Shown piece by piece: positions 10,545 to 19,022 of a DNA stretch of 64,000 nt (its first letter is position 1; every line of letters starts with the position of its first letter). Under the pieces are notes generated by a model that saw only the letters and a program-made list of their open reading frames with translations, made no database searches and was not told where the DNA came from. This DNA is from Nocardia asteroides. GTDB lineage: Bacteria; Actinomycetota; Actinomycetes; Mycobacteriales; Mycobacteriaceae. The stretch spans positions 992,001 to 1,056,000 of the forward strand of contig NZ_CP089214.1 in NCBI RefSeq assembly GCF_021183625.1. Reading direction: 5' to 3'. The position numbers and the translations under genes were made by a program.

Positions 10545-11957
10545 ATGGACACCGACAAGACCGCGACCCGCACCATGTCGCTGCCGACCCTGGCCGCCAT
10601 GGTGGTCGGCTCCATGGTCGGTGCCGGGGTCTTCTCGCTGCCCCGCAACTTCGGCCAGGCCACCGGCGGCTTCGGCGCGCTCGTCGCGTGGACCATCGCG
10701 GGCAGCGGAATGCTCATGCTGGCCTTCGTCTTCCAGCGGCTGGCCATCCGCCGCCCCGACCTGGACGCGGGGATCTACGCCTACGCCAAGGCGGGCTTCG
10801 GCGAGTACCCCGGCTTCTTCGCCGCCTTCGGCTTCTGGGCCAGCACCTGCGTCGGCAACGTCACCTACTGGGTGCTGATCAAGTCGACGCTCGGGCAGGT
10901 GCTGCCGATCTTCGGCGAGGGCAACACGGTGCCCGCGGTGCTGCTGTCGTCGGTCTTCATCTGGCTGTTCCACACGATGGTGCTGCGCGGGGTCAGGGAG
11001 GCCGCCGCGATCAACCGGATCGTCACGATCGCCAAGCTGGTGCCGATCCTCTGCTTCGTGGTGATCGCGCTCTTCTACTTCGACGCGAGCGTCTTCGCCG
11101 ACAACTTCTGGGGCGGCGAGGCGTACAGCGAGTCGCTGTTCGAGCAGGTGCGCTCGACCATGCTGGTCACCGTCTTCGTCTTCCTCGGCATCGAGGGCGC
11201 CAGCGTCTACTCGCGCTACGCGCGCCGCCGGGAGGACGTCGGCCGCGCCACCGTGCTCGGATTCCTCAGTGTGCTCGCCATTTTCGCCTCGGTGACCATG
11301 GTCGCCTACGGCATCCTGCCGCGCGCCGACCTGGCCGTCACCCGGCAGCCGTCCATGGCCCCGGTCCTGGAGTCGGTGGTCGGGCCGTGGGGGGCCTGGT
11401 TCATCAGCATCGGGCTGATCATCTCGGTGCTCGGCGCCTACCTGGCCTGGACGCTGCTCGCCGCCGAGGTGCTCTTCGTCGCCGCGCAGGACCACGACAT
11501 GCCGAAGTGGCTGGCGCGCAGCAACGGGCAGGGCGTGCCATCGGCGGCGCTGCTGCTGACCACGCTGATGATCCAGGCGGTACTGGTGGTCACGCTCTTC
11601 TCCGAGGACGCCTTCGCCTTCACCCTGCAACTCACCAGCGTGCTCTCCCTGGTGCCGTACCTGCTCGCCGCCGGGTTCGCGCTGCAGCTCGCGCTCGGCG
11701 ACGGGCGGCCGGGCCGCGGCCTCGCCGTCGCCGCCCTGGCCACCCTGTACACCGCGTTCCTCGTGTTCGCGGCAGGCGCGGACAACCTGCTGCTCGCCTG
11801 CCTGGTCTACGCGCCCGGCTCGATCCTGTTCGTGCTGACCCGCCGCGAGCAGGGCAGGCGGCCGTTCGCCGGCACCGAGTGGGTGCTGCTCGCCGTCTCG
11901 GTGGCGGGGGCGGTCGCCGGGATCGTGGCACTGGCGACCGGAACCATCACCATCTGA
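10545..11957 (+). CDS. arcD: APC-family arginine/ornithine antiporter
   Basis: A 470-residue inner-membrane protein of the basic amino acid/polyamine antiporter branch of the APC superfamily. It has about 12 hydrophobic segments and the conserved first helix GSMVGAGVFSLPRNF. It lies 12 bases upstream of arginine deiminase, which supports arginine uptake in exchange for ornithine or citrulline. The ATG at 10545 is preceded by CGGAG. The longer open frame upstream is only antisense to the ketosynthase gene. Substrate call rests on family plus neighbour. Confidence 0.85.
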   Translation: MDTDKTATRTMSLPTLAAMVVGSMVGAGVFSLPRNFGQATGGFGALVAWTIAGSGMLMLAFVFQRLAIRRPDLDAGIYAYAKAGFGEYPGFFAAFGFWASTCVGNVTYWVLIKSTLGQVLPIFGEGNTVPAVLLSSVFIWLFHTMVLRGVREAAAINRIVTIAKLVPILCFVVIALFYFDASVFADNFWGGEAYSESLFEQVRSTMLVTVFVFLGIEGASVYSRYARRREDVGRATVLGFLSVLAIFASVTMVAYGILPRADLAVTRQPSMAPVLESVVGPWGAWFISIGLIISVLGAYLAWTLLAAEVLFVAAQDHDMPKWLARSNGQGVPSAALLLTTLMIQAVLVVTLFSEDAFAFTLQLTSVLSLVPYLLAAGFALQLALGDGRPGRGLAVAALATLYTAFLVFAAGADNLLLACLVYAPGSILFVLTRREQGRRPFAGTEWVLLAVSVAGAVAGIVALATGTITI

Positions 11958-11969
11958 CAAGGAGACGCC

Positions 11970-13205
11970 GTGACGGAATTCGGTGTGCACTCGGAGGTCG
12001 GCACCCTGCGCTCGGTGCTGGTCTGCGCGCCCGGCCTGGCGCACGAGCGGCTGACCCCGTCGAACTGCGACGACCTGCTCTTCGACGACGTGCTCTGGGT
12101 GCAGAACGCCCAGCGCGACCACTTCGACTTCGCCGCGAAGCTGCGCCAACGCGGCGTCGAGGTGCTGGAGCTGCACAACCTGCTCACCGAGACGCTCGCG
12201 CAGGACGGCGCGCGCGCCTGGATCCTGGACCGCGCCATCGTCCCGAACGAGGTCGGGCTCGGCCTGGTCGACGACACCCGCCGCTACCTGGAGACGCTCG
12301 ACGACCGCGCGCTCGCCGTCCAGCTGATCGGCGGGCTCGCCACCGCGGACCTGCCCGCCGAGTTCCGCTCCGGCTACCTGGCGCTGGCCCGCGAGCAGGC
12401 GGGCGTGCGCGAGTACCTGGTGCCGCCGCTGCCGAACACGCTCTACACCCGCGACACCACCTGCTGGATCTACGGCGGCGTCACGCTCAACCCGCTCTAC
12501 TGGCCGGCCAGGCACGACGAAACGCTGCTGATGAAGCTGCTCTACACCTTCCACCCGCGCTTCACCAGCGCCAGGATCTGGTGGGGCGACCCCGAGCGGG
12601 ACTGGGGGCTCGCCACCTTCGAGGGCGGCGACGTCATGCCGGTCGGCAACGGGGTGGTGCTGATCGGCATGAGCGAGCGCACCTCACGGCAGGCCATCAC
12701 CCAGGTCGCGAAGGCGCTCTTCGACGCGGGCGCCGCGCAGCGGGTGATCGTCGCGGGCATGCCGAAGCTGCGCGCCGCCATGCACCTGGACACCGTCCTC
12801 ACCTTCGCCGACCGCGACCTGGTGACCGTCTTCCCCGACATCGTCTACGCGCTGCGCACCGTCTCGCTGTACCCGTCGGACCGAGCGTCGGGCATCGAGG
12901 TGGTCGAGGAGTCCGGCACCTTCCTCGAGGTGGTCGCCGCCGCGCTGAAGCTGCCCGCGCTGCGGGTGGTGGAGACCGGCGGCGGCTACTACGCCAACGA
13001 GCGCCAGCAGTGGGACAGCGGCAACAACCTGGTCGCGGTCGAGCCGGGGGTGGTCTTCGCCTACGACCGCAATACGCACACCAACACCGCGCTGCGGCGG
13101 CAGGGCATCGAGGTGATCACCATCGTCGGCGCCGAGCTGGGGCGCGGGCGCGGTGGCGGGCACTGCATGACCTGCCCGCTCATCCGGGACGCCGTTGAGT
13201 TCTAG
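11970..13205 (+). CDS. arcA: arginine deiminase
   Basis: A 411-residue cytosolic enzyme that hydrolyses L-arginine to L-citrulline and ammonia. The guanidine-modifying fold is clear: [16 protein letters not shown] at the N-terminus, [26 protein letters not shown], and the nucleophilic Cys399 in GGGHCMTCP near the C-terminus. Length equals typical ArcA (about 400-415). GTG start with AAGGAG at 11959-11964, in an operon with the antiporter. No ornithine carbamoyltransferase or carbamate kinase lies in the window, so ATP yield from citrulline is not shown; the pair may serve acid resistance or arginine catabolism. Confidence 0.95.
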   Translation: MTEFGVHSEVGTLRSVLVCAPGLAHERLTPSNCDDLLFDDVLWVQNAQRDHFDFAAKLRQRGVEVLELHNLLTETLAQDGARAWILDRAIVPNEVGLGLVDDTRRYLETLDDRALAVQLIGGLATADLPAEFRSGYLALAREQAGVREYLVPPLPNTLYTRDTTCWIYGGVTLNPLYWPARHDETLLMKLLYTFHPRFTSARIWWGDPERDWGLATFEGGDVMPVGNGVVLIGMSERTSRQAITQVAKALFDAGAAQRVIVAGMPKLRAAMHLDTVLTFADRDLVTVFPDIVYALRTVSLYPSDRASGIEVVEESGTFLEVVAAALKLPALRVVETGGGYYANERQQWDSGNNLVAVEPGVVFAYDRNTHTNTALRRQGIEVITIVGAELGRGRGGGHCMTCPLIRDAVEF

Positions 13206-13214
13206 GCTGGGCCG

Positions 13215-13784
13215 ATGCGCATCTTCCTCGCCGGCGCCACCGGCGTGCTCGGAGTCCGGTTGCTGCCGTTGCTGATCGAGGCCGGGCACGTCGTCGCCGG
13301 GACCACCCGATCCGCCGCGCGCACCGCGCCGATCGCGGCGGCGGGCGCCGAGCCGGTGGTGGTCGACGTCTACGACGCGGCCGCGCTCACCGCCGCCGTC
13401 GCCGAGTTCCGCCCGGATCTGGTCATGCACCAGCTCACCGACCTGCCGGACGCCGCCGCCGATATTCCCGCGAGCGCCGCCGCCAACGACCGGATCCGCA
13501 CCGAGGGCACCGCCAACCTGGTCGCCGCCGCCGGTGCCACCCGGTTCCTGGCGCAGAGCATCGCCTGGACTCCGGCGGGGCGGGCGGCGGTCATCGCCGC
13601 GCACGAGCGCGCGGTGCTCGAGATCGGCGGGGTGGTGCTGCGGTACGGCCAGCTCTACGGGCCCGGCACGTACTACGAGGCCGAGCCGCCCGCGCACCCG
13701 CGCATCCAGGTGGACGAGGCCGCCGCGCGCACGGTGGCGCTGCTGGAGGCCCCGTCCGGCATCGTCGTGCTCACCGAGGGGTGA
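13215..13784 (+). CDS. short NAD-dependent epimerase/dehydratase-like protein
   Basis: A 189-residue protein with the Rossmann start IFLAGATGVLGVRLLPLL of the extended SDR/epimerase family, and strands for a nucleotide-sugar-type fold (LVMHQLTDLPD, LRYGQLYGPGTYY). It is far shorter than usual extended SDRs (280-330), and I do not find the YxxxK catalytic pair: AAHERAVLE occupies that place. It may bind NAD(P) without classical catalysis, or be an internally shortened gene. It starts 9 bases after arcA and probably rides on the same transcript. Fold call is good, function unknown. Confidence 0.75.
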   Translation: MRIFLAGATGVLGVRLLPLLIEAGHVVAGTTRSAARTAPIAAAGAEPVVVDVYDAAALTAAVAEFRPDLVMHQLTDLPDAAADIPASAAANDRIRTEGTANLVAAAGATRFLAQSIAWTPAGRAAVIAAHERAVLEIGGVVLRYGQLYGPGTYYEAEPPAHPRIQVDEAAARTVALLEAPSGIVVLTEG

Positions 13785-13788
13785 CGGG

Positions 13789-14436
13789 TCAGTTCACCTC
13801 GTAGGGCTTGCCGAGGGTGGTGACCGAGTCGCCGGTGTCGCTGACCACGGTCACGTACGGCTGCACGGTCGCGGTGCCGATCACGCCGGTGACGGTGCCG
13901 ATGGAGTTGGTGAGCCGGACGCTGCCCTCGCTGCCGGTGATCCGGCCGCTGACCGCCTCGATCTGCCGGACGCCCGGGCCGAAGCCGGTCTCGATCTCGC
14001 CGGTGACGGTCGGGATCAGGTCGACGTCGAGCTTGGGGCCGGGGATACCGTTGTCGGTCTCGATGCCGACCCGCGGCGAGGTGTAGCCGAACTTGATCCG
14101 GCCGTCGACGGTGGCCGGGAAGCCGACCAGGTAGCCGATCTTGATGGTGCCCGCGAACTCGTCGGCCTTGTCGCCCTCGACGGTGAACTGCGCGGTGACG
14201 TCGTGGAACCACTGCCGGGTGAGCGGGTTGCGGTCCAGCGGCGGCACCGCGCGGATGGTGGTGTCGGCCTGGATCGCGCTGATCGTGCGCTGCTTGCCGT
14301 CGATCACCCGGTCGGTGCTGTCCACCCCCGCGAAGGCGGTGCCCGCGCCGAAGGTCAGGGCCATCGCCGCGGCGAGCCCCGCGGTGAGCAGCCCGGCCCG
14401 GTGGCCGCGGGTGGAGTGCGAGGTGGTTCGTGTCAT
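13789..14436 (-). CDS. MspA-family outer-membrane porin
   Basis: A 215-residue exported protein. A Sec signal peptide (residues 1-36: charged start, hydrophobic core, cleavage near TAFA-GVDS) is followed by an MspA porin domain, which forms octameric channels in the mycolate outer membrane. Typical elements are VDSTDRVIDGKQRTIS at the mature N-terminus, GRIKFGYTSPRVG, and the late strand VQPYVTVVSDTGDSV. I chose the ATG at 14436, since it opens the signal peptide; a longer open frame to 14640 has no signal character. It converges on the epimerase-like gene with only 4 bases between. Confidence 0.9.
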   Translation of the reverse strand: MTRTTSHSTRGHRAGLLTAGLAAAMALTFGAGTAFAGVDSTDRVIDGKQRTISAIQADTTIRAVPPLDRNPLTRQWFHDVTAQFTVEGDKADEFAGTIKIGYLVGFPATVDGRIKFGYTSPRVGIETDNGIPGPKLDVDLIPTVTGEIETGFGPGVRQIEAVSGRITGSEGSVRLTNSIGTVTGVIGTATVQPYVTVVSDTGDSVTTLGKPYEVN

Positions 14437-14815
14437 GACAGTTCGTGTCCGTTCTTCATCGTGCGCGGTGCGGTGACCGAGGCGGGCGGCAGCGCCGAAC
14501 CGGCTTGCCGGGAATTCGCGGAATACGATCACCACTGGCAGCGTGCCGAATTCCGGCGCTGTGCGCAGGGCGCCCCGACCCGTCCCGCGCGCGATGCGAC
14601 GCGCGAGAACACGCGGAGCACCGGGCGATGACCCTTCCACACGTTGGGAAGTCGCGCGCGCCGGGCGATTGCCGCCCGCTTTCGTTCGCCCAGGTCGAGT
14701 GGGACGGACTGGCGGAAGCGGTTAATCGTTCACCCGCGTTTCAGACCGTGGCGGCGAAGTCTGCGTTTTCGCGCGCGGCGCGCGGGTGTGAGTGGGGTCA
14801 CGGTGTGACGGCAGT
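14437..14815. other. 379-bp region with no gene seen
   Basis: The region lies between the porin start and the 3' end of the GNAT fusion gene. It should hold the porin promoter and leader. Open frames here have poor coding character and no ribosome site. It is slightly richer in short CG/GC repeats (GCGCGCGGCGCGCG near 14771) than its surroundings. I see no RNA gene or convincing operator. Confidence 0.5.
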
Positions 14816-16705
14816 CTACTTTCGGTCGGTCAGCACCACGTAGCCGATTCCGGCGGCCTCGTGCCGGGCGATTGCGGTGAAGCCGAGGTTCTCCAGGAGT
14901 CGTCGGCTGCGCCCGTTCCACTCCTGCACCACCGCGCGCATGGCGGTATCCGGGAATTCGCGGCGGACGGCGGCGAGCACCGTCTCGGCGAACGCGCGGC
15001 CGTGCCCCCGCCCCACCCAGCGCGGGTGCAGGCCGACTCCGATGTCGGTCACGCCGGGCACGGCGGCGAGGCCGGGGACACGGGCCTCGGGGCCGGTGCA
15101 GTAGAAGCCGAGCAGGGTGCCGTCCGGGGCCGCGACGGCGGTATAGCCGATGGGCGGCTCGGTGATGTCGTAGACGGCCGCCGGGCCGGGGTAGCGCCAG
15201 CGGGCGACGGCCTGCCCGTCGGCGGGCGTCATAGAACGGGTGCGCAGCGTCGCGGGCCAGTGCTCGACCCACCGCGGTAGCGGCTCGCGCGCGGCGCGCC
15301 ACTGCTCCGGGACGCCGCGCAGCCCCGTGTGCGCGGCCACGATCCCGCCGACGATGGCGGCGGTGGTGTCGGCGTCGCCGCCCGCCTCGACGCAGGCGGT
15401 GATGGCGGCCGGGTAGTCGTCGAGAAAGGTGGCGGCGGCCCAGAGTGTGAAGGGAACGGTGTCCGCGGCGCTCACCCGCGCGCCGTTGCCGAGTTCGTAG
15501 GCGGCCTCGGCCACCGACCTGCCAAGCAATGCCGTAGCGCGCCGGACGCCTTCCGCGGTCGCGCCGTCTATCAGGTACGGCTCGACAGCTTGCAGCAAAT
15601 CCACTGCGGGGCACGGTTCTCCGCGTGTCGCCGCGGCACGGCTCGCGGCGACCGCCACCGCCATCGCGCCGGCGATTGCCTCGGGATGCCGATGCGTCAC
15701 CTCGGCCGAGAGCGCCGCCTGCGCCGCCGCCCGATCCGGATCACCCGCGAAGAACGCGCCGAGCGGCGCCACCCGCATGGCGGCCCCGTTCCCCCACGAC
15801 CCGCGCCCGTCGAACGCCTCCCCCGCCGCCACCGCCCACGGCACGCCGTCCCTGATCCGGTGCAGCACCACCACCGACCCCGGCCCGTACCCGCGGTACG
15901 GCTCGCACCGCTGGGCGAACGCCATGGCCAGCGCATCCCGGTCGATCTCCCCACGCTCGCGCAGTTCGGTGACGACCGAGCAGGCCATCTCGGTGTCGTC
16001 GGTCCACTCCCACGGCGGGGCCGGTGGCCGTCCGGCGCGCAGCTCGTCGAAGGAGGTCCCCGGCACGAAGAACTGGGCGCCGAGCGCGTCGCCGACGGCG
16101 AGGCCGTCCAGGCTGTCCTGCGCGAGTTCGAGGGTCATGGCGCTGCTCATCCTGCCGATCCGGGCCGGAACCGGCAAGCACGGAGATATCTGCGGGGACG
16201 GGCTCGAGCGCCACTGGTTCGAGCAGACGGCGAAGCGCTCCACACCGGGGTACTTCTCGCCCAGTAACGTGACCGTGAAGCCGAGACGGCGGTAGAAGCC
16301 GACCGCGTCGGCGTCGGTCTCGGCCCGGATCGGCAGCTCCGGGAAGCGGCGCCGGAGTCCGTCGAGCAGGGCGGCGGCGAGGCCGCGGTGCCGGTGCTCC
16401 GGCGCGGTCGCCACGTGGAGCAGTTCGAGGTGGCCGGGGTGGATCCGGTACCCGGCGAGCGCGGCGGGCAAGCCGTGCGCGCGGGTCACGACGAGTTCGG
16501 CCGTGCCGCAGCGGTACGGGACGAGCGCGCGTTCGAGGCGTGCTTCCGCCCCGCCGGTGGCGAGTGCGATCAGGGCGCGAATACGCGGGTCGGCGGTGGA
16601 GGACGCAGGACCCGGCATTTCCCGGGGGCATTCCGGCGGCATCGGACCAGTCTCGCGGAGCAGGACGGCCGCGGCCGGGGTGGAACCGGCCCGCCCCCAA
16701 ACCAT
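14816..16705 (-). CDS. GNAT - ADP-ribosylglycohydrolase - GNAT fusion protein
   Basis: One uninterrupted 629-residue frame. Residues about 30-165 are a GNAT acetyltransferase (LLHVATAPEHRHRGLAAALL is the acetyl-CoA loop, GFYRRLGFTV the last strand). Residues about 190-495 are an ADP-ribosylglycohydrolase (DGLAVGDALGAQ; metal sites WTDDTEMA and GGDADTTAAIVGG). Residues about 500-629 are a second GNAT (VGLHPRWVGRGHGRAFAE, LLENLGFTAI). The glycohydrolase could instead start at ATG 16150 or 16138, making two genes; the junction (about residues 166-190) is proline/serine-rich like a linker or a read-through intergenic stretch. The true N-terminus may be the internal Met at 16642. It would remove ADP-ribose from proteins or small molecules; the acetylation targets are unknown. 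Confidence 0.75.
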   Translation of the reverse strand: MVWGRAGSTPAAAVLLRETGPMPPECPREMPGPASSTADPRIRALIALATGGAEARLERALVPYRCGTAELVVTRAHGLPAALAGYRIHPGHLELLHVATAPEHRHRGLAAALLDGLRRRFPELPIRAETDADAVGFYRRLGFTVTLLGEKYPGVERFAVCSNQWRSSPSPQISPCLPVPARIGRMSSAMTLELAQDSLDGLAVGDALGAQFFVPGTSFDELRAGRPPAPPWEWTDDTEMACSVVTELRERGEIDRDALAMAFAQRCEPYRGYGPGSVVVLHRIRDGVPWAVAAGEAFDGRGSWGNGAAMRVAPLGAFFAGDPDRAAAQAALSAEVTHRHPEAIAGAMAVAVAASRAAATRGEPCPAVDLLQAVEPYLIDGATAEGVRRATALLGRSVAEAAYELGNGARVSAADTVPFTLWAAATFLDDYPAAITACVEAGGDADTTAAIVGGIVAAHTGLRGVPEQWRAAREPLPRWVEHWPATLRTRSMTPADGQAVARWRYPGPAAVYDITEPPIGYTAVAAPDGTLLGFYCTGPEARVPGLAAVPGVTDIGVGLHPRWVGRGHGRAFAETVLAAVRREFPDTAMRAVVQEWNGRSRRLLENLGFTAIARHEAAGIGYVVLTDRK

Positions 16706-16730
16706 CCGACCTCACCGTAAGGTGGTCGGG

Positions 16731-17720
16731 GTGGTATCGACCGAGGTCTCCGAGCTGGTGCGCTCGATCATGGAGTCGTATCTGCTCGGTGCCGAGCGCC
16801 GCTTCACCAGGGCGGAGGTGGCCGCGCAGGCGGGGGTGACGCCGGAGACGTCGCGCAAGCTCTGGAGCGCACTCGGCTTCCCGGCGGGCTCGGACGACGA
16901 TGTCGAGTACACCGGGCTGGACGTGGCGGCGGTCCGGCTGTTCCGCGATCTCACGGTGTTCCAGTCGGCCGATCCGCGGGTGGTGGCGGCCTCGGCGCGC
17001 ACGCTGGGGCAGAGCATGGCCCGGCTCACCGAGTGGCAGGCCGATCTGGTCACCACCGAGATCCTGGCCAGGGCCGCGCGCGCCGAGGGCGCATCGGCCG
17101 AATCGCTGCGCGAGGCAACCGAGTTCACCCTGGACGCCTTCGAGGAGCTGCAGCGCTACACCTGGCGCAGGCACCTCGCCGCCGCGGTCACCCGCTCGCT
17201 GGACGGCAGTACGGGCGCGGACCACATCCGCACGCTCGCGGTCGGCTTCGCCGACATGGTCGGCTACACCCGGCTCACCCGCCACCTGCACCCGGACGAA
17301 TTGTCAACGCTGCTCGAGGCTTTCGAGTCGACGGCCGCCGCTGCGGTCACCGACAACGGGGGCTGGGTGATCAAGAACGTCGGCGACGAGGTGATGTTCG
17401 CGGCGGAGACGGTGCTGGAGGCGGCGCGGATCGCGGTGGCGCTGCAGGACTCGACCATGATGGTCGGCGGCACCCCGGACCTGCGGGTCGCCATCGCCTA
17501 CGGGCCGGTGCTGCAGCGCTTCGGCGACATCTACGGCTCGACGGTGAACGCCGCGGCCCGGCTCACCGGCGTCGCCCGCCCGGGCACCACCCTGATCGAC
17601 GACGCCGCGGCCGCCGAGCTGGTCGGCGAGCCCGAGTTCAGCACGCAGAACCTGCGCAGCGTGCGGGTGCGCGATTTCGACCGGCTGCGCCCGCACGTAC
17701 TGCAATCGAATCAGCCGTGA
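16731..17720 (+). CDS. class III adenylate cyclase with N-terminal regulatory domain
   Basis: A 329-residue soluble protein, resembling mycobacterial Rv1264/Rv2212-type cyclases. Residues 1-150 form a helical regulatory domain. The catalytic domain at about 165-325 shows the metal aspartates D175 (GFADMVG) and D219 (KNVGDE), the adenine-selecting residues K215 and D266 (GDIYG), and the transition-state pair N273/R277 (VNAAARL). All residues needed for ATP cyclisation are present. GTG 16731 is preceded by AAGG at 16719-16722; GTG 16722 is an alternative. It is divergent from the GNAT fusion gene with only about 25 bases between, so the promoters overlap. The 3' end overlaps the convergent nitroreductase-like gene by 10 bases. 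Confidence 0.88.
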   Translation: MVSTEVSELVRSIMESYLLGAERRFTRAEVAAQAGVTPETSRKLWSALGFPAGSDDDVEYTGLDVAAVRLFRDLTVFQSADPRVVAASARTLGQSMARLTEWQADLVTTEILARAARAEGASAESLREATEFTLDAFEELQRYTWRRHLAAAVTRSLDGSTGADHIRTLAVGFADMVGYTRLTRHLHPDELSTLLEAFESTAAAAVTDNGGWVIKNVGDEVMFAAETVLEAARIAVALQDSTMMVGGTPDLRVAIAYGPVLQRFGDIYGSTVNAAARLTGVARPGTTLIDDAAAAELVGEPEFSTQNLRSVRVRDFDRLRPHVLQSNQP

Positions 17721-18199
17721 ACCGGAACCACCCGGTGCACCCGCAGGCACTGCCGCACCCCGAACACCCCGAGCATCACCCGCGCGCCGCGGGGTAGCAG
17801 CGCGCGCACCTCGGCGGTCTCGACCAGCTCCGGCCGGTCCACCGCGATCCGCTCGCCGCGCACGCCGACGGTCGCCGAGCCCGCCGCGAACACGTTGCGC
17901 ATCCAGTCGGCGGTGGTGCCGTAGGGCAGCGCGATCACGAAGGCGTCACCGGCGGGCACCACATCCACCGGGGTGCTGTACTCGCGCCCGGACTTGCGGC
18001 CGACGTGCACGATCACCGCGGTGTGCGAGCTCTCGCTGCCCGCGGTGCCGATGACCCTGCGGTTGGTGACCCGCTTGTTGAGCTGCCGCACCGCCTTCAC
18101 CACCGGCGGAATCTGCCAGCGCAGCCCGGCCCACAGCACCGCGAGCAGCAGCGGCACCACCGCCACCAGCGCGAGTACGACGACGAGCACGACCACCAT
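17711..18199 (-). CDS. nitroreductase/quinone-reductase family protein (Ddn-like split barrel)
   Basis: A 162-residue protein. An N-terminal membrane anchor (residues 1-28, almost all V/L/A) is followed by the small split-barrel fold of the deazaflavin(F420)-dependent nitroreductase family. Family signatures are the HVGRKSGREYSTPVD segment and DAFVIALPYG with TTADWMRNVFAAG. Members use F420H2 or flavin to reduce quinones or nitro compounds at the membrane. GGAGGAACC just before ATG 18199 fixes the start. It is divergent from a TetR gene, and the pair shares two palindromic operators, so the gene is probably repressed until an inducer arrives. Confidence 0.85.
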   Translation of the reverse strand: MVVVLVVVLALVAVVPLLLAVLWAGLRWQIPPVVKAVRQLNKRVTNRRVIGTAGSESSHTAVIVHVGRKSGREYSTPVDVVPAGDAFVIALPYGTTADWMRNVFAAGSATVGVRGERIAVDRPELVETAEVRALLPRGARVMLGVFGVRQCLRVHRVVPVHG

Positions 18200-18216
18200 G
18201 GTTCCTCCAGCCTCGG

Positions 18217-18253
18217 ACTTACATCGTAAGTATCGTAGGCTTACACCGTAAGT
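18217..18253. promoter_or_regulatory. two tandem TetR-type operators
   Basis: ACTTACATCGTAAGT (18217-18231) is a perfect inverted repeat with a 3-base centre. GCTTACACCGTAAGT (18239-18253) repeats the same half sites with only the outermost base mismatched. Centres are 22 bases apart, two helical turns, so two dimers could bind on one face. They fill most of the 75-base gap between the divergent nitroreductase-like and TetR genes and would repress both. Confidence 0.85.
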
Positions 18254-18274
18254 ACCGTCAATCCCGAGGTGTCG

Positions 18275-18943
18275 ATGCCCCCACGCACGCCGCTCACCCG
18301 CGAGCACGTCCTGCGCGCCGCCGTCGCCTTCGCCGACGAGCACGGCATCGGTTCGCTGACCATGCGCCGGCTCGGCACCCTGGTCGGGGTGGAGGCCATG
18401 TCGCTGTACAACCACGTGCGCGGCAAGAGCGACCTGCTCGACGGCATGGTCGACCTGGTCTTCGCCGAGATCGAGCTGCCCGGCGCCGACGCGGACTGGG
18501 GGGACGCCATGCGCGCGCGGGCCCGATCGGCGCGGTCGGCGCTGGCCAGGCACCGCTGGGCGGTCGGGCTGATGGAGTCGAGGGCGGCGCCGGGGCAGGC
18601 GACGCTGCGGCACCACGACGCGGTCATCGGCTGCCTGCGCCGCGCCGGTTTCTCGCTGGAGCTGACCGCGCACGCGTATTCGGTCCTGGACAGCTACATC
18701 TACGGCTTCGCGCTGCAGGAGGCGGCGCTGCCGTTCGACGGAGGGGACGAGACCGCCGACGTGGCGAATCGGATCATGGCCACCCTGCCGACCGGGGACT
18801 ATCCGTATTTCGCCGAGCTCGCCGAGCACCACGTGCTGCGCGCGGGGTACGACCACGGCGACGAATTCGAGTACGGCCTCGAGCTCATCCTGGACGGTTT
18901 GCGAAGCCGCGCGACGCCCCGAACGAACACGCGCATGAGCTAA
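18275..18943 (+). CDS. TetR-family repressor (TetR_C type)
   Basis: A 222-residue regulator. The N-terminal helix-turn-helix is at residues 8-53 ([18 protein letters not shown], then [20 protein letters not shown]), and the C-terminal ligand-binding domain is of the TetR_C_1 kind, with [20 protein letters not shown] near the end. ATG 18275 is preferred because GAGG (18266-18269) is spaced 5 bases from it; the GTG at 18269 lies inside that site. The inner operator ends 21 bases upstream, so it is likely autoregulated and controls the divergent nitroreductase-like gene. Confidence 0.9.
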   Translation: MPPRTPLTREHVLRAAVAFADEHGIGSLTMRRLGTLVGVEAMSLYNHVRGKSDLLDGMVDLVFAEIELPGADADWGDAMRARARSARSALARHRWAVGLMESRAAPGQATLRHHDAVIGCLRRAGFSLELTAHAYSVLDSYIYGFALQEAALPFDGGDETADVANRIMATLPTGDYPYFAELAEHHVLRAGYDHGDEFEYGLELILDGLRSRATPRTNTRMS

Positions 18944-19022
18944 AACGCTTGTTGGCGAATGATTTCCCCGGAGTTGCTCCGGTGTCGGTGGCTGCCGCTG
19001 CCCGGTCTGTCAGGATGGACGG

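Noticed and set aside
10470..12554. Antisense open frame of about 690 codons opposite the antiporter and arcA
   Set aside because: Same cause; both sense genes are strongly supported by motifs.
14437..14815. Short plus-strand frame (14445-14843) upstream of the porin
   Set aside because: Composition and lack of ribosome site or domain argue against coding.
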